Virus record (IMG/VR): IMGVR_UViG_3300041964_000008
Span: 1 to 55,704 of that record
Length of the DNA stretch: 55,704 nt
Reading direction: 5' to 3' (one strand)
Origin: a virus
Part shown: in pieces, positions 15,521 through 22,075 of the stretch
How the letters are laid out: each line of letters starts with the position of its first letter
Numbering within the stretch: position 1 is the first letter of the stretch
Program-made: the position numbers and the translations under genes
The notes under the pieces: generated by a model
Database searches by the model: none
Told to the model about the DNA's origin: nothing
The model's input: the letters and a program-made list of their open reading frames with translations, nothing else

Positions 15521-16149
15521 GCCTGACTCTTCCTTTGCATAGCGATGACGAGGAGCTCACGATCCATCTTGGATGGATCCTTGCCGGCGAGGTGATCGAA
15601 CTGGTCCTGAGGAAGAGCCAGAAGCTCTGCCCTAGAATATGATTCGATGTCCCTCTCGAGAAGTGGTCCACCACCGATCTCTTCAGTCGATGACTCAAGA
15701 ACTGGTGCTGTGGTGGGGAGCTCGACGGTCTCAGTTGTCTTCTGCTTTGCTACCTCCTGTTCAACCAGCTTCATAAGCTTTGGCGGGAAGAGACCTTGAA
15801 TGAACTCTTGCGCAATCTCAGCACCACCCTCACCCATGAACTGGAATATAAGCTCACCCAAGGCCGGGTGCTCTTCGAATGTCTCACGCAGAGGACGCCC
15901 GTTCGCGTCCTTCTTTGTGAAGCCCCCCTCATCCGTACGCTTGCCATAGCTCGCAAGGATGATGTCCTTGAAGAGGTAGTAAGCGTCGTTTCCAGACGTG
16001 GTCTTCGTCAGCTTCTCGAGATATGCCGACAGTCCGCCTTCGTACTTCAGCTCCATCTCAGCAATCTCAAGCTTGTAGAGGTTGAAATAGAAGTCGTCAG
16101 TCCTCGAGTTACCATCGACGTCGTCATACGTGATTGTTTTCTTGATCAT
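15517..16149 (-). CDS. Tail assembly chaperone-like protein
   Basis: 210 residues from MIKKTITYDDVDGNSRTDDF, ATG 16149 behind GAGGAG. The first 130 residues match a family found in phages of Gram-positive bacteria and often called tail assembly chaperone: DFYFNLYKLEIAEMELK, GGLSAYLEKL, FKDIILASYGKRTDEGG and ALGELIFQFMGEGGAEIAQE. The C-terminal extension carries LALPQDQFDHLAG. It lies in the left, non-structural region, 14 kb from the canonical chaperone position (30132-30674), which is unusual. Confidence 0.6.
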   Translation of the reverse strand: MIKKTITYDDVDGNSRTDDFYFNLYKLEIAEMELKYEGGLSAYLEKLTKTTSGNDAYYLFKDIILASYGKRTDEGGFTKKDANGRPLRETFEEHPALGELIFQFMGEGGAEIAQEFIQGLFPPKLMKLVEQEVAKQKTTETVELPTTAPVLESSTEEIGGGPLLERDIESYSRAELLALPQDQFDHLAGKDPSKMDRELLVIAMQRKSQA

Positions 16150-16339
16150 TGAGGTGTATCTCCTCGTCAAAGAGAGTGGGGTTATCGGCTTTGAGCTCGA
16201 GCATAACTTGAGATACTTGACCATAGGCTAGCGAAAAGCGAATAAAGGCCATGCTCATAGAGTTATACGCGTCCGATAATCCGTTGACTGCTTTGATCAA
16301 GTCAACGTCTGTCACTTTCTTTCCTGAGGAACTGTCCAT
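16124..16339 (-). CDS. Hypothetical helical protein
   Basis: 71 residues from MDSSSGKKVTDVDLIKAV, ATG 16339. Helical throughout (LIKAVNGLSDAYNSMSMAFI, then YGQVSQVMLELKADNP), ending acidic-polar (LNDQENNHV). It overlaps the start of the chaperone-like gene by 26 bases. Not recognised. Confidence 0.6.
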   Translation of the reverse strand: MDSSSGKKVTDVDLIKAVNGLSDAYNSMSMAFIRFSLAYGQVSQVMLELKADNPTLFDEEIHLNDQENNHV

Positions 16340-16365
16340 GCGCCTCACCTTCAAAACGAAAAGAG

Positions 16366-16392
16366 TGAGGCCTAGTTTCCTAGGCCCCTCTC
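16366..16392 (-). terminator. Hairpin GGCCTAG/CTAGGCC
   Basis: Stem GAGGGGCCTAG-GAAA-CTAGGCCTC on the minus strand, a GNRA-capped hairpin after the 16409-16636 gene. Confidence 0.7.
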
Positions 16393-16408
16393 TTGTGAAA
16401 CGGGTCGA

Positions 16409-16636
16409 TCAGGGGGTGGTGGTGTTCGGGGTCTCCGGGTGGAGGTCCGTGACGACGGCCTGAACCTTCTTCTCACGCTTGAGCTTGGAGAGTCCAGCGT
16501 TGATCGCGAGGACGCCCACGCCGGCCAGTGTGGCGACGGTGGCGAACTTCGCGGTCAGCGACTTGGACTCCGGGCTCATCGTGGGGATGGCTTCGGTGAC
16601 GTCGGTGACGGTGGTGTTCTCGGGGGTCTCGGACAT
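16409..16636 (-). CDS. Small membrane protein
   Basis: 75 residues from MSETPENTTVTDVTEAIP, ATG 16636 behind TAGGAG. Polar Thr/Glu-rich N-terminus, one transmembrane helix (FATVATLAGVGVLAINAGL), a basic stop-transfer (SKLKREKKVQ), and a polar tail. It has its own promoter-like element (16662-16689) and terminator. No family. Confidence 0.7.
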   Translation of the reverse strand: MSETPENTTVTDVTEAIPTMSPESKSLTAKFATVATLAGVGVLAINAGLSKLKREKKVQAVVTDLHPETPNTTTP

Positions 16637-16661
16637 TTCTACTCCTAGATTGTCGGTCATT

Positions 16662-16689
16662 TCATTAGAGGCCCTGTTTTCTTTGCGAC
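16662..16689 (-). promoter_or_regulatory. Promoter-like repeat element
   Basis: Minus strand: AGGTCGC, seven bases, ACAGG, then TCTAATGA. It serves the 16409-16636 gene. Confidence 0.6.
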
Positions 16690-16690
16690 C

Positions 16691-16786
16691 TCACCCATAC
16701 CCCCAATCCTTACGATCGTCTACCACACGCATGAAAACCCGTGCTCGGTTCGAGTCCTTGTGACAGTGAGGAGGATATGCTTTCAT
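16691..16786 (-). CDS. Small Cys/His peptide
   Basis: 31 residues, MKAYPPHCHKDSNRARVFMR to the stop at 16691, ATG 16786 behind GAGAGG. In frame upstream without a start lies SDWGCCDPCEGEGLR, whose Cys cluster together with HCH would make a zinc site. The real start may be near 16826, hidden by an indel at the end of the DUF6353 gene. Confidence 0.45.
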   Translation of the reverse strand: MKAYPPHCHKDSNRARVFMRVVDDRKDWGYG

Positions 16787-16826
16787 TCGCAATCCCTCTC
16801 CCTCACACGGGTCGCAGCAACCCCAA

Positions 16827-17617
16827 TCACTGCATGTGGCTGTAGTTCCTGAGAGGGGCTGCATCGAAATCAAGCGAGATACACGGCCGTCCGTCATCGG
16901 CCAGAACTGGCGTCGGATCGATCTCGAACTCGTCACCCATGGCCGTCCAACCGACGTGATCGGACAACTTGGTGGCTGAAATACCGATCAGCTCGTAGAA
17001 GTCGGTCAACGACGCCTCATCGTTCTTCAAACGCTTGGCGTTGACCTTGTTCTGAGCATCCAGAATCGTGTGCATGTCACTGTAGAAATATCGCTCGGAC
17101 ATGGGGTCGAAGCACAGCACATCTCCTCCTCCCGTGATGATGATCTGTGCCTTGTTCGGAGGATGCCGATCGAACTTCTCCTTCGCCACCTCTGCACGCA
17201 CCTTCGACTCCTTGGTCAGGCCAAAGTGCTCTTTCACCTTGTCCTTGTACTCGGAGTGAGCACGCTGAGAGAGCGCAAAGGCGGTTGCCATAGCTGCTAC
17301 ACGCTGCGTGTTGATGCGATTCGCCATGACGATCGAGGCGATTGTTAGCGCTCCTGCTCCAATGGGCGGAATATAGAGCGTCCACAGAAGTCGTGTCTTG
17401 TCCATCCAGTCGACAGGCTTCGCGGTCCTCTTCGATGCCGTAGCATCTTTGGTTCGAGCGATGCGCTCCATCTGGAGGATGCCGGCGGACTTGTATGCAG
17501 CCCGTCCGGTCAAATATGCGGTTGCGACCGTGCCGAGTACTCCGATACCCGTCAGATGGTCGGTGAGTTGTCGGTGATGAGCTTGCCTGCTTTGTAGCTG
17601 AACTTGGAAAAGTCCAT
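16827..17617 (-). CDS. DUF6353-family membrane protein (copy 2, one apparent frameshift)
   Basis: About 263 residues. Starts MDFSKFSYKAGKLITDN at 17617 (AAGGAG). After ITDNSPTI the frame must shift by one base near 17555 to continue LTGIGVLGTVATAYLTGRAA. Two hydrophobic helices follow the family pattern (GVLGTVATAYLTG and WTLYIPPIGAGALTIASIVM). The soluble part has QIIITGGGDVLCFDPMSERY, LTDFYELIGISATKLSDHVG and SLDFDAAPL. DUF6353 is a phage family of unknown role; the copy at 11625-12539 is larger. Confidence 0.75.
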
Positions 17618-17638
17618 GGGGGTCTCCTTGTATAGGGG

Positions 17639-17833
17639 TCAGCTGCTCTTGCGGGTGAGTGTTCGGATCGTTCGAATGGCTTCCGCAAGAAGAATCAGCT
17701 TCATGCGATCGCGCCGGGACAGAATGAAGGTCATGGCGAACTTCATGCAGATCACTGCCCGATCGTACGTCGTTCGAGCGAAGTACAGACGCACGCCAAG
17801 CCAGAGAAGGCGTAAGCGTACGAGGAATATCAT
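17639..17833 (-). CDS. Basic hydrophobic small protein
   Basis: 64 residues, MIFLVRLRLLWLGVRLYFAR onward, ATG 17833 just inside the end of 17841-17982. Alternating Arg and hydrophobic residues (FILSRRDRMKLILLAEAIRT) suggest amphipathic helices lying on the membrane. No family recognised. Followed by the DUF6353 gene. Confidence 0.55.
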   Translation of the reverse strand: MIFLVRLRLLWLGVRLYFARTTYDRAVICMKFAMTFILSRRDRMKLILLAEAIRTIRTLTRKSS

Positions 17834-17840
17834 CGGCGCC

Positions 17841-17982
17841 TCATTCGCGGACGAAGATCCAGATGAGCCAGAGCCCACCCGTGAGCAACGTCATGATGAC
17901 GTCGCCCAAGAAGGCAAGGCATCCGTACTGCTCGAACGTTGGTCTGACCGGACTCGACGTGGCATAGCTCGTCATATCTCAT
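17841..17982 (-). CDS. Small membrane protein (one apparent frameshift)
   Basis: About 46 residues: MRYDELCH, one-base shift near 17960, then SPVRPTFEQYGCLAFLGDVI, MTLLTGGLWLIWIFVRE and stop. ATG 17982 follows TTGGAAGG. The second half is a classic helical hairpin or single membrane span (LTGGLWLIWIF). 142 bases is not a multiple of three, supporting an indel. Confidence 0.55.
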
Positions 17983-18017
17983 GCGGATCCTTCCAATAGG
18001 GGGGGGTCGAAAAGTGT

Positions 18018-18099
18018 GAGAAGATGTATACGATGGATGGTCGTATCACTTCAAGTTCAGCGGCCGGGTTAGGGCTCGATGACTCATAAGTGTCTTCTC
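18018..18099 (-). ncRNA. Candidate structured RNA A (three-way junction)
   Basis: The minus strand folds as an outer stem GAGAAGA/TCTTCTC, an adjoining stem CACTT/AAGTG and a hairpin ATACGA-7 nt-TCGTAT, with the helices directly abutting. It lies immediately after a promoter-like element (18098-18125) and contains no good ORF. The T-loop and D-loop consensus of a tRNA is absent. The start of transcription might trim part of the outer stem. Confidence 0.4.
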
Positions 18100-18125
18100 A
18101 TTAGGGGGCTTGTTTTTTTCGCGAG
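18098..18125 (-). promoter_or_regulatory. Promoter-like repeat element
   Basis: Minus strand: GACTCGC, seven bases, ACAAG, then CCTAATGA. It points into candidate RNA A. Confidence 0.55.
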
Positions 18126-18135
18126 TCAAAAATTT

Positions 18136-18259
18136 GAGGAGAGGTATACGGCCCAACGAAAGCTGTATCGTTAACTAGCTGCTTGGTACTTGCTAGCACT
18201 CCGGGTAGGATTCTAACCTACACATTCGTGTCTCGGAAACTCTTTCGAGTTCTCTTCTC
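18136..18259 (-). ncRNA. Candidate structured RNA B
   Basis: Outer stem GAGAAGAG/CTCTCCTC with one mismatch encloses hairpins AACTC-GAAA-GAGTT, GTAGG-7 nt-CCTAC and CTAGC-11 nt-GCTAG. No ORF or ribosome site. The GTAGG hairpin has a tRNA T-arm-like loop (TTAGAAT), but no matching acceptor or D-arm was found. Confidence 0.4.
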
Positions 18260-18286
18260 ATTAGAGGCCCTGTTTTCTCTGCGAAA
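18258..18286 (-). promoter_or_regulatory. Promoter-like repeat element
   Basis: Minus strand: GTTTCGC, seven bases, ACAGG, then TCTAATGA. It points into candidate RNA B. Confidence 0.6.
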
Positions 18287-18292
18287 CATGTA

Positions 18293-18363
18293 GACCATGT
18301 ATTCAATGACAGGCTTTAACTGGAATGATCTCTGCAGCGAAGTAATTGCTGAATTGCATGGTC
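18293..18363 (-). ncRNA. Candidate structured RNA C
   Basis: 71 nt with outer stem GACCATG/CATGGTC extended by ATTC/GAAT across a small internal loop, and an inner CAGC/GCTG hairpin. It follows the promoter-like element at 18364-18391 directly. No ORF. Confidence 0.4.
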
Positions 18364-18391
18364 TCATTAGAGGCCCTGTTTTCCTTGCGAA
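18364..18391 (-). promoter_or_regulatory. Promoter-like repeat element
   Basis: Minus strand: CTTCGC, seven bases, ACAGG, then TCTAATGA. It points into candidate RNA C. Confidence 0.6.
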
Positions 18392-18394
18392 GAA

Positions 18395-18421
18395 TAAGAG
18401 CCCGTGTTGGGGGACTCTTAT
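18395..18421 (-). terminator. Hairpin TAAGAGTCCC/GGGCTCTTA
   Basis: Imperfect stem on the minus strand after the 18430-18576 gene, immediately before the promoter-like element at 18364. Confidence 0.55.
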
Positions 18422-18429
18422 TCGTGAAG

Positions 18430-18576
18430 CTACTTCTTGAGGGAGCGGACGGTCTTCTTTGTCGCTCCACCAAGCACTCGAACCACGAGCAGGATGAGTA
18501 GCACTGGGATGAGCAGTGCGATCATCATGATCGAGATATCGAAGGCGTTGGCGGAGATCGTATTCCAGATTTCCAT
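18430..18576 (-). CDS. Small membrane protein
   Basis: 48 residues: MEIWNTISANAFDISIMM, then IALLIPVLLILLVVRVLGG and a basic tail ATKKTVRSLKK. ATG 18576 follows GAAAGGA. One transmembrane helix with a positive C-terminus, so the N-terminus is probably outside. Monocistronic between a promoter-like element and a hairpin. Confidence 0.75.
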   Translation of the reverse strand: MEIWNTISANAFDISIMMIALLIPVLLILLVVRVLGGATKKTVRSLKK

Positions 18577-18601
18577 GGGTGTCCTTTCAGATTGTATGTC
18601 T

Positions 18602-18629
18602 TCATTATAGGGCTGGTAAATATCGCGAG
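18602..18629 (-). promoter_or_regulatory. Promoter-like repeat element
   Basis: Minus strand: TCCTCGC, seven bases, ACCAG, then TATAATGA. It serves the 18430-18576 gene. Confidence 0.55.
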
Positions 18630-18637
18630 GAAAACCT

Positions 18638-18662
18638 AAAGCCCATGTAGGGCTCTAGGCTA
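18638..18662 (-). terminator. Hairpin CTAGAGCCC/GGGCTTTAG
   Basis: Stem of about eight pairs on the minus strand after the 18667-18816 gene, followed by GTTTTCC. Confidence 0.6.
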
Positions 18663-18666
18663 GAAC

Positions 18667-18816
18667 CTAGTGCTTCTTGCCGAGGTCTTTGTCCATCTCG
18701 TTCAGGTGCTTTCCGGCTTCCTTCATGAAGTCCAACCAGCCGTAAATCGCCATAGCGATTCCGACGTAGGTTAGACCGTTCCGGATCTTGCGGAAAGTGA
18801 ATCGAAGTGTCTTCAT
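18667..18816 (-). CDS. Small membrane-associated protein
   Basis: 49 residues from MKTLRFTFRKIRNGLTYVG, ATG 18816 behind GAAAGG. A basic N-terminus, a short hydrophobic stretch (LTYVGIAMAIYGWLDF) and a charged helical tail (KEAGKHLNEMDKDLGKKH). Likely inserted with the tail in the cytoplasm. Not recognised. Confidence 0.7.
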   Translation of the reverse strand: MKTLRFTFRKIRNGLTYVGIAMAIYGWLDFMKEAGKHLNEMDKDLGKKH

Positions 18817-18838
18817 TCTCGTGCCTTTCTAGTAGGGT

Positions 18839-18868
18839 TCTATTATAAGCCATGTAGAATATGCGAAA
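18839..18868 (-). promoter_or_regulatory. Promoter-like repeat element
   Basis: Minus strand: TTTTCGC, seven bases, ACATG, then TATAATAG. It serves the 18667-18816 gene. Confidence 0.6.
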
Positions 18869-18869
18869 A

Positions 18870-18895
18870 CCCAGACCCCGTGTAGGGGCCTAGGC
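18870..18895 (-). terminator. Hairpin CCTAGGCCCC/GGGGTCTGGG
   Basis: GC-rich imperfect stem on the minus strand, followed by TTTTCGC, after the 18901-19068 gene. Confidence 0.55.
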
Positions 18896-18900
18896 TCAGA

Positions 18901-19068
18901 TCAGAGCTCGATGACGGAACTGCGGTTGCGTGTCCGAACGAACCACACACAGCCGAGGCCCAGAGTCAACACGATGACGAGCACGAGTATGGATGTGCGT
19001 CGGCGTTGGAAGAGTCTGGGTCGGATGACGGTGTGGTGGCGGTCGAATCCATAATTGGAATTCAACAT
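18901..19068 (-). CDS. Small bitopic membrane protein
   Basis: 55 residues, MLNSNYGFDRHHTVIRPRLF onward, ATG 19068 behind GAAAGGA. A basic cytoplasmic stretch (RPRLFQRRRTS) precedes one transmembrane helix (ILVLVIVLTLGLGCVWFV) and a short RTRNRSSVIEL tail. No family recognised. Confidence 0.7.
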   Translation of the reverse strand: MLNSNYGFDRHHTVIRPRLFQRRRTSILVLVIVLTLGLGCVWFVRTRNRSSVIEL

Positions 19069-19096
19069 GAGTGTCCTTTCAATGGAGGATTGATCT

Positions 19097-19124
19097 TCAT
19101 TAGACGACTTGTATAAATTGCGAA
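19097..19124 (-). promoter_or_regulatory. Promoter-like repeat element
   Basis: Minus strand: ACTTCGC, seven bases, ACAAG, then TCTAATGA. It serves the 18901-19068 gene. Confidence 0.55.
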
Positions 19125-19140
19125 GTGATTTTTCCGAACT

Positions 19141-19158
19141 TCCCCCCGGGGAATTTTT
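19141..19158. promoter_or_regulatory. Shared CCCCGGGGGGA element, copy 1
   Basis: Plus-strand TCCCCCCGGGGAATTTTT. The minus-strand 11-mer CCCCGGGGGGA, preceded by AAAAAT, recurs only at 46332-46350 as far as I noticed. Both lie at boundaries of the late operon. Function unknown. Confidence 0.4.
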
Positions 19159-19209
19159 GATATCAAATTATGAAATTTTTAGACAAAATGTACGCTTTGC
19201 GAAACCTAA

Positions 19210-19248
19210 GAGGGCATGTAAGGGGTGTTGGTATCCTTACATGCCCTC
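19210..19248 (-). terminator. 14-bp inverted repeat, late operon terminator
   Basis: Perfect arms GAGGGCATGTAAGG and CCTTACATGCCCTC around an 11-nt loop. It is the strongest hairpin I saw and is placed 30 bases after the last gene of the late operon. No long U-run follows, though TTAGGTTTCG does. Confidence 0.7.
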
Positions 19249-19277
19249 CAGGGCGAGCGGTTCCTTTCGGATCGGTG

Positions 19278-19571
19278 TTATCGAAGTGCGGACTTGATGA
19301 AGGTCAACGCTTTCGAGGTCACAATATGTGTACGCTCGTAGGCAACGACCATGAGGATTCCAAAGAGGTTCCCCACCACAACCAGCAACGTGTCAGGCGA
19401 CACTCCGGGCTTCTTTTCAGAAGCCTTCAGAGTGTGCAGCTTGGCAAGTTGCGTGACTATGATGGCGTATTCTTTGTCGTCCGCATGATAGTTGTCCAGA
19501 TCTGCGTACAACGACGTGATGGCCTTGTCTAGCGCTGATGCTTCAGGCGGGGTCTTCTTCCAGAATAGCAT
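19278..19571 (-). CDS. Conserved phage membrane protein
   Basis: 97 residues, MLFWKKTPPEASALDKAITS onward, ATG 19571 behind AAGGAG. A helical N-terminal region with DLDNYHADDKEYAIIVTQLA, a polar linker (SEKKPGVSPDTLLVV), one transmembrane segment (VVVGNLFGILMVVAYERTH) and IVTSKALTFIK at the end. This arrangement (KEY...L..L, SPDTL, VTSKAL) occurs in an uncharacterised protein of many actinophages. It has its own promoter-like element (19595-19622) at the end of the late operon. Confidence 0.75.
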   Translation of the reverse strand: MLFWKKTPPEASALDKAITSLYADLDNYHADDKEYAIIVTQLAKLHTLKASEKKPGVSPDTLLVVVGNLFGILMVVAYERTHIVTSKALTFIKSALR

Positions 19572-19594
19572 CGGTCTCCTTATAGGGGGTACGT

Positions 19595-19622
19595 TCGTTA
19601 TAGCACTTGTTTACGATGCGAA
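19595..19622 (-). promoter_or_regulatory. Promoter-like repeat element
   Basis: Minus strand: GTTCGC, seven bases, ACAAG, then TATAACGA. It serves 19278-19571. Confidence 0.5.
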
Positions 19623-19635
19623 CCCCTAAGGAGAA

Positions 19636-19737
19636 CTACCTGCCATTGTTAGCGCCGAGCAGGTTGACCACAAACCAGAGCAGGAAGCAGATAACGAGAA
19701 TCGCTACCACCAGCCCGATGAGTCGTTCAGTACTCAT
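19636..19737 (-). CDS. Tiny membrane protein beside the holin
   Basis: 33 residues: MSTERLIGLVVAILVICFLL, then WFVVNLLGANNGR. ATG 19737 follows AAAGGAG. A single transmembrane helix with almost no soluble part. It lies 13 bases after the holin gene, so a lysis-accessory role is a reasonable guess from context only. Confidence 0.7.
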   Translation of the reverse strand: MSTERLIGLVVAILVICFLLWFVVNLLGANNGR

Positions 19738-19750
19738 GCCGCACTCCTTT

Positions 19751-20086
19751 CTAGCTACTCGGATTGACCTTGAAGGTGACTTCCTTCTTAGTCTCAAGTT
19801 CCTCTGGATCTACGTTGAGACTCAGAGAATATACTTTTCGATCCTCGAGCTCTTCCATGTCAATAGAGCCATCGTATTTCGCTTCACTATGGCTGTACTT
19901 TGCCGCTGAGAGACCCAGGAGGACCCCTAGGAAGGCGTCAACAGCCATGATGGTGCCTACTACCTGAAAAGCATTTGGAAGGCTCCAGAGGTCCGCTAGC
20001 GCAAAATATAAAGTGCCCAACGCGGGCAGAAGAATCTGCGTAATGAACTTCGCCCAGTCATATGCTCGATTACTCAAATATGGCAT
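19751..20086 (-). CDS. Holin
   Basis: 111 residues from MPYLSNRAYDWAKFITQILL. The open frame continues upstream but the protein similarity begins here. Two hydrophobic helices (FITQILLPALGTLYFALADL and VVGTIMAVDAFLGVLLGLSA) are separated by WSLPNAFQ, followed by a polar tail (KYDGSIDMEELEDRKVYSLS). The pattern YDWAKF..Q..LPA.GTLY..LA..W.LP matches a common phage holin family that permeabilises the inner membrane to release endolysin. No endolysin is adjacent; candidates are at 43535 and 45235. Confidence 0.8.
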   Translation of the reverse strand: MPYLSNRAYDWAKFITQILLPALGTLYFALADLWSLPNAFQVVGTIMAVDAFLGVLLGLSAAKYSHSEAKYDGSIDMEELEDRKVYSLSLNVDPEELETKKEVTFKVNPSS

Positions 20087-20165
20087 GTCACTGTTCCTAC
20101 AAAGGTGTTGGCCATGAGAATGACTGCTGATTGCAGCAGGATCCCACTGCTGCATGCCGCCCTCA

Positions 20166-20455
20166 TCACGTAAAGAGAAGCAACATTCCTGCGTCCGCGA
20201 CCTGCAAGATTGTCATATCTCCTAGATCGGCGTCTGTAGCTGAGCGACATATCTTAGTGTCTAAGACCTGAGCTGCAGAAAGCTAGTGTACGCATCGCTC
20301 GTTGCGAACCATATCGTCATGACTTTTCTCAGCTCGCATCGCGCGGAGCATTACCGAGAATCTACGATCAAGATGTTAATCAAGTATAATTGCGTCTTCT
20401 CCGCTTGAAATACTTCTCTGAATCGTGATGAGCCAGTATGCTGTTCGCTCGTGCT
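20166..20455 (-). pseudogene. Indel-degraded ORF remnants
   Basis: No intact ORF spans this gap between the holin and the 20462-20855 gene. Pieces in different frames read as protein: QHTGSSRFREVFQAEKTQL, MRAEKSHDDMVRNERC and AQVLDTKICRSATDADLG followed by DMTILQVADAGMLLLFT and a stop at 20166. One small gene broken by several indels is the simplest reading; its start is not resolved. Confidence 0.35.
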
Positions 20456-20461
20456 CTTGAT

Positions 20462-20855
20462 TTAGTCATCCAACGACGCTTCGTACTCATTAGCCTGAAT
20501 GGCAAGCTCTTTATCAGCAGCTCGCCAATTGTGACCTGTTTGCCTCAACGAGTAACTGAGCAGCAACACGTCGATCTTCAAGGCGTTTGTCAAGTTCGAT
20601 ACTCGAAGAGTGATCACCGGTTACGCTCATTTCGCTGTGTAGTGAGACTATAGCGCTGTCAAACGTTCTTGAACGAAGCTCTACTGATCAGCATTTCGAT
20701 GTCTCTTGAAGAGCTTCTAGAGTTCAGAAGATCTGCTCACAGACAGTACTCTCTAGACATCAGTAACTCGGCTCTGGAACACGTTCTCGAGATCATCTAC
20801 CTCTCTCATTACCGATCACTCTGATAATGACTCTGCGGTCTGCGTCTTTCGTCAT
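20462..20855 (-). CDS. Small tail-region protein (many apparent frameshifts)
   Basis: 394 bases, not a multiple of three. Start MTKDADRRVIIRVIGNERGR at 20855 with GGAGG at the preceding stop; end AADKELAIQANEYEASLDD at 20462. Between them, readable fragments change frame roughly every 30-60 bases. The position directly after the Gp37-like tail gene is typical for a small helical phage protein of unknown role. The reconstruction is an inference. Confidence 0.45.
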
Positions 20856-20868
20856 TCCGTACGACCTC

Positions 20869-22075
20869 CTAGAGCAGTGCCTCCAACTCATTTGGAGTTA
20901 TCAGCGTAGGATAGTTTCGCTCGCCGTTCTGATCTTGCGTTCGAACGAACTCGCTAACTATCATGGTTTGTGACACCCCGTACTGAGCCATAAGAGTCAC
21001 TTTATCGCCTAGGTTGTAGTGCACTCCTCGCGATAACCCGATCGAGGAGCTACTTCTGCGTCAAAGAAAAATGTCTCGTTCTTCTTGGCCAAGGCAGCAA
21101 GACCAATAGCTTTGCTTGCCGTCTCATTTGCGCTGGAGGACGAGGTATCATTTGAGGATTCGGAGGAGCTTCGTAATTGGGATCATAACCGGTTCATCTG
21201 ATTGGGAGGATTAGGAGGATTAGGATCATAATTTGGATTCTTTATCTCGTCCTTGATGCTTGCGCTGACATAGAGAATACGACGATTCTCGCCACTTACA
21301 TCGGAGAAACCCCCGGAGCAAAAACCCTCTGCTGCCAAGTGTCACTAACCACGTAAGCGACATTTCGGTAATCCTTGATAGACCACAGATACTTCGGATC
21401 TACGACATGCTCAGCGCTGAGGCTGAACACGAGAGGCTCCCGATCGTTCTGTCCTACCGTTCGATTGACGCCACGGTAAATATAGATCTTAAGGACACAT
21501 CGTTGTCAAGCTGACAGCGAATGCCGGCAGTTCTCCATGTCAAGCAAACGCAGAATCTCAGGATATAGCTCGCCTGGCTCATGTGCGTAGCTCATCTGCT
21601 CACCTGGATGCTCATTAGCACCAATCAGGTTAGCCACTGCTACGTTAGGCACCCTCTGTGTAGGAGATTCCTCTGACACAGTCAGATGAGACATGATCAA
21701 CGCTCGAGCGGCAGTCGTCGGCCAAATATCATCGTGCTCGTAGATCCACATGTTGTTCTTAGCGCCATCATTGGCATAAGGAATTACGGTTGTTCGACTC
21801 TCGAGAATGGTCTCGAATGTACGACCCGTGATGGTGATCTCATCTCCACCTTCAATCGGATCAATCGAGTGAGTCTCGACAGTCATGACTTCCTGGCTGT
21901 CTCGAAGACTTACCTTGGACTTTCGGGGTAGTGCATCACGCATTTGATTGACCTTTCGGCTCTTCAGCGTGAAGTCACCAGCACCCAAATATCGCTCAGT
22001 CCAGATCAGCGAGCTGTAGCCTTCGACCAGATCTGAATGTTCCCATGTGTTCTGGTTGAGTGAGACAAGTTCCAT
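20869..22075 (-). CDS. ReqiPepy6 Gp37-like tail protein (several apparent frameshifts)
   Basis: About 400 residues. Starts MELVSLNQNTWEHSDLVEGY at 22075, overlapping the distal tail stop as TGATG. An intact first 195 residues include SLIWTERYLGAGDFTLKSRK, DPIEGGDEITITGRTFETIL and RAALIMSHLTVSE-like motifs of the Siphovirus ReqiPepy6 Gp37-like family. After 21510 the frame shifts several times: KIYIYRGVNRTVGQNDREPL, VFSLSAEHVVDPKYLW, a PNPPNPP linker, KAIGLAALAKKNETFFFDAE, VHYNLGDKVTLMAQYGVSQT, MIVSEFVRTQDQNGERNYPT and LITPNELEALL. It is the baseplate/tail-tip component following the distal tail protein. Confidence 0.7.

Noticed and set aside
15517-15523. Programmed frameshift between the two chaperone-like genes
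   Set aside because: The junction is a plain ATGA stop/start overlap with no slippery heptamer.
18180-18260. Possible tRNA (GTAGG..CCTAC arm with 7-nt loop)
   Set aside because: The loop is TTAGAAT instead of TTCRANY, and no acceptor stem or D-arm can be paired at the right distances on either strand.
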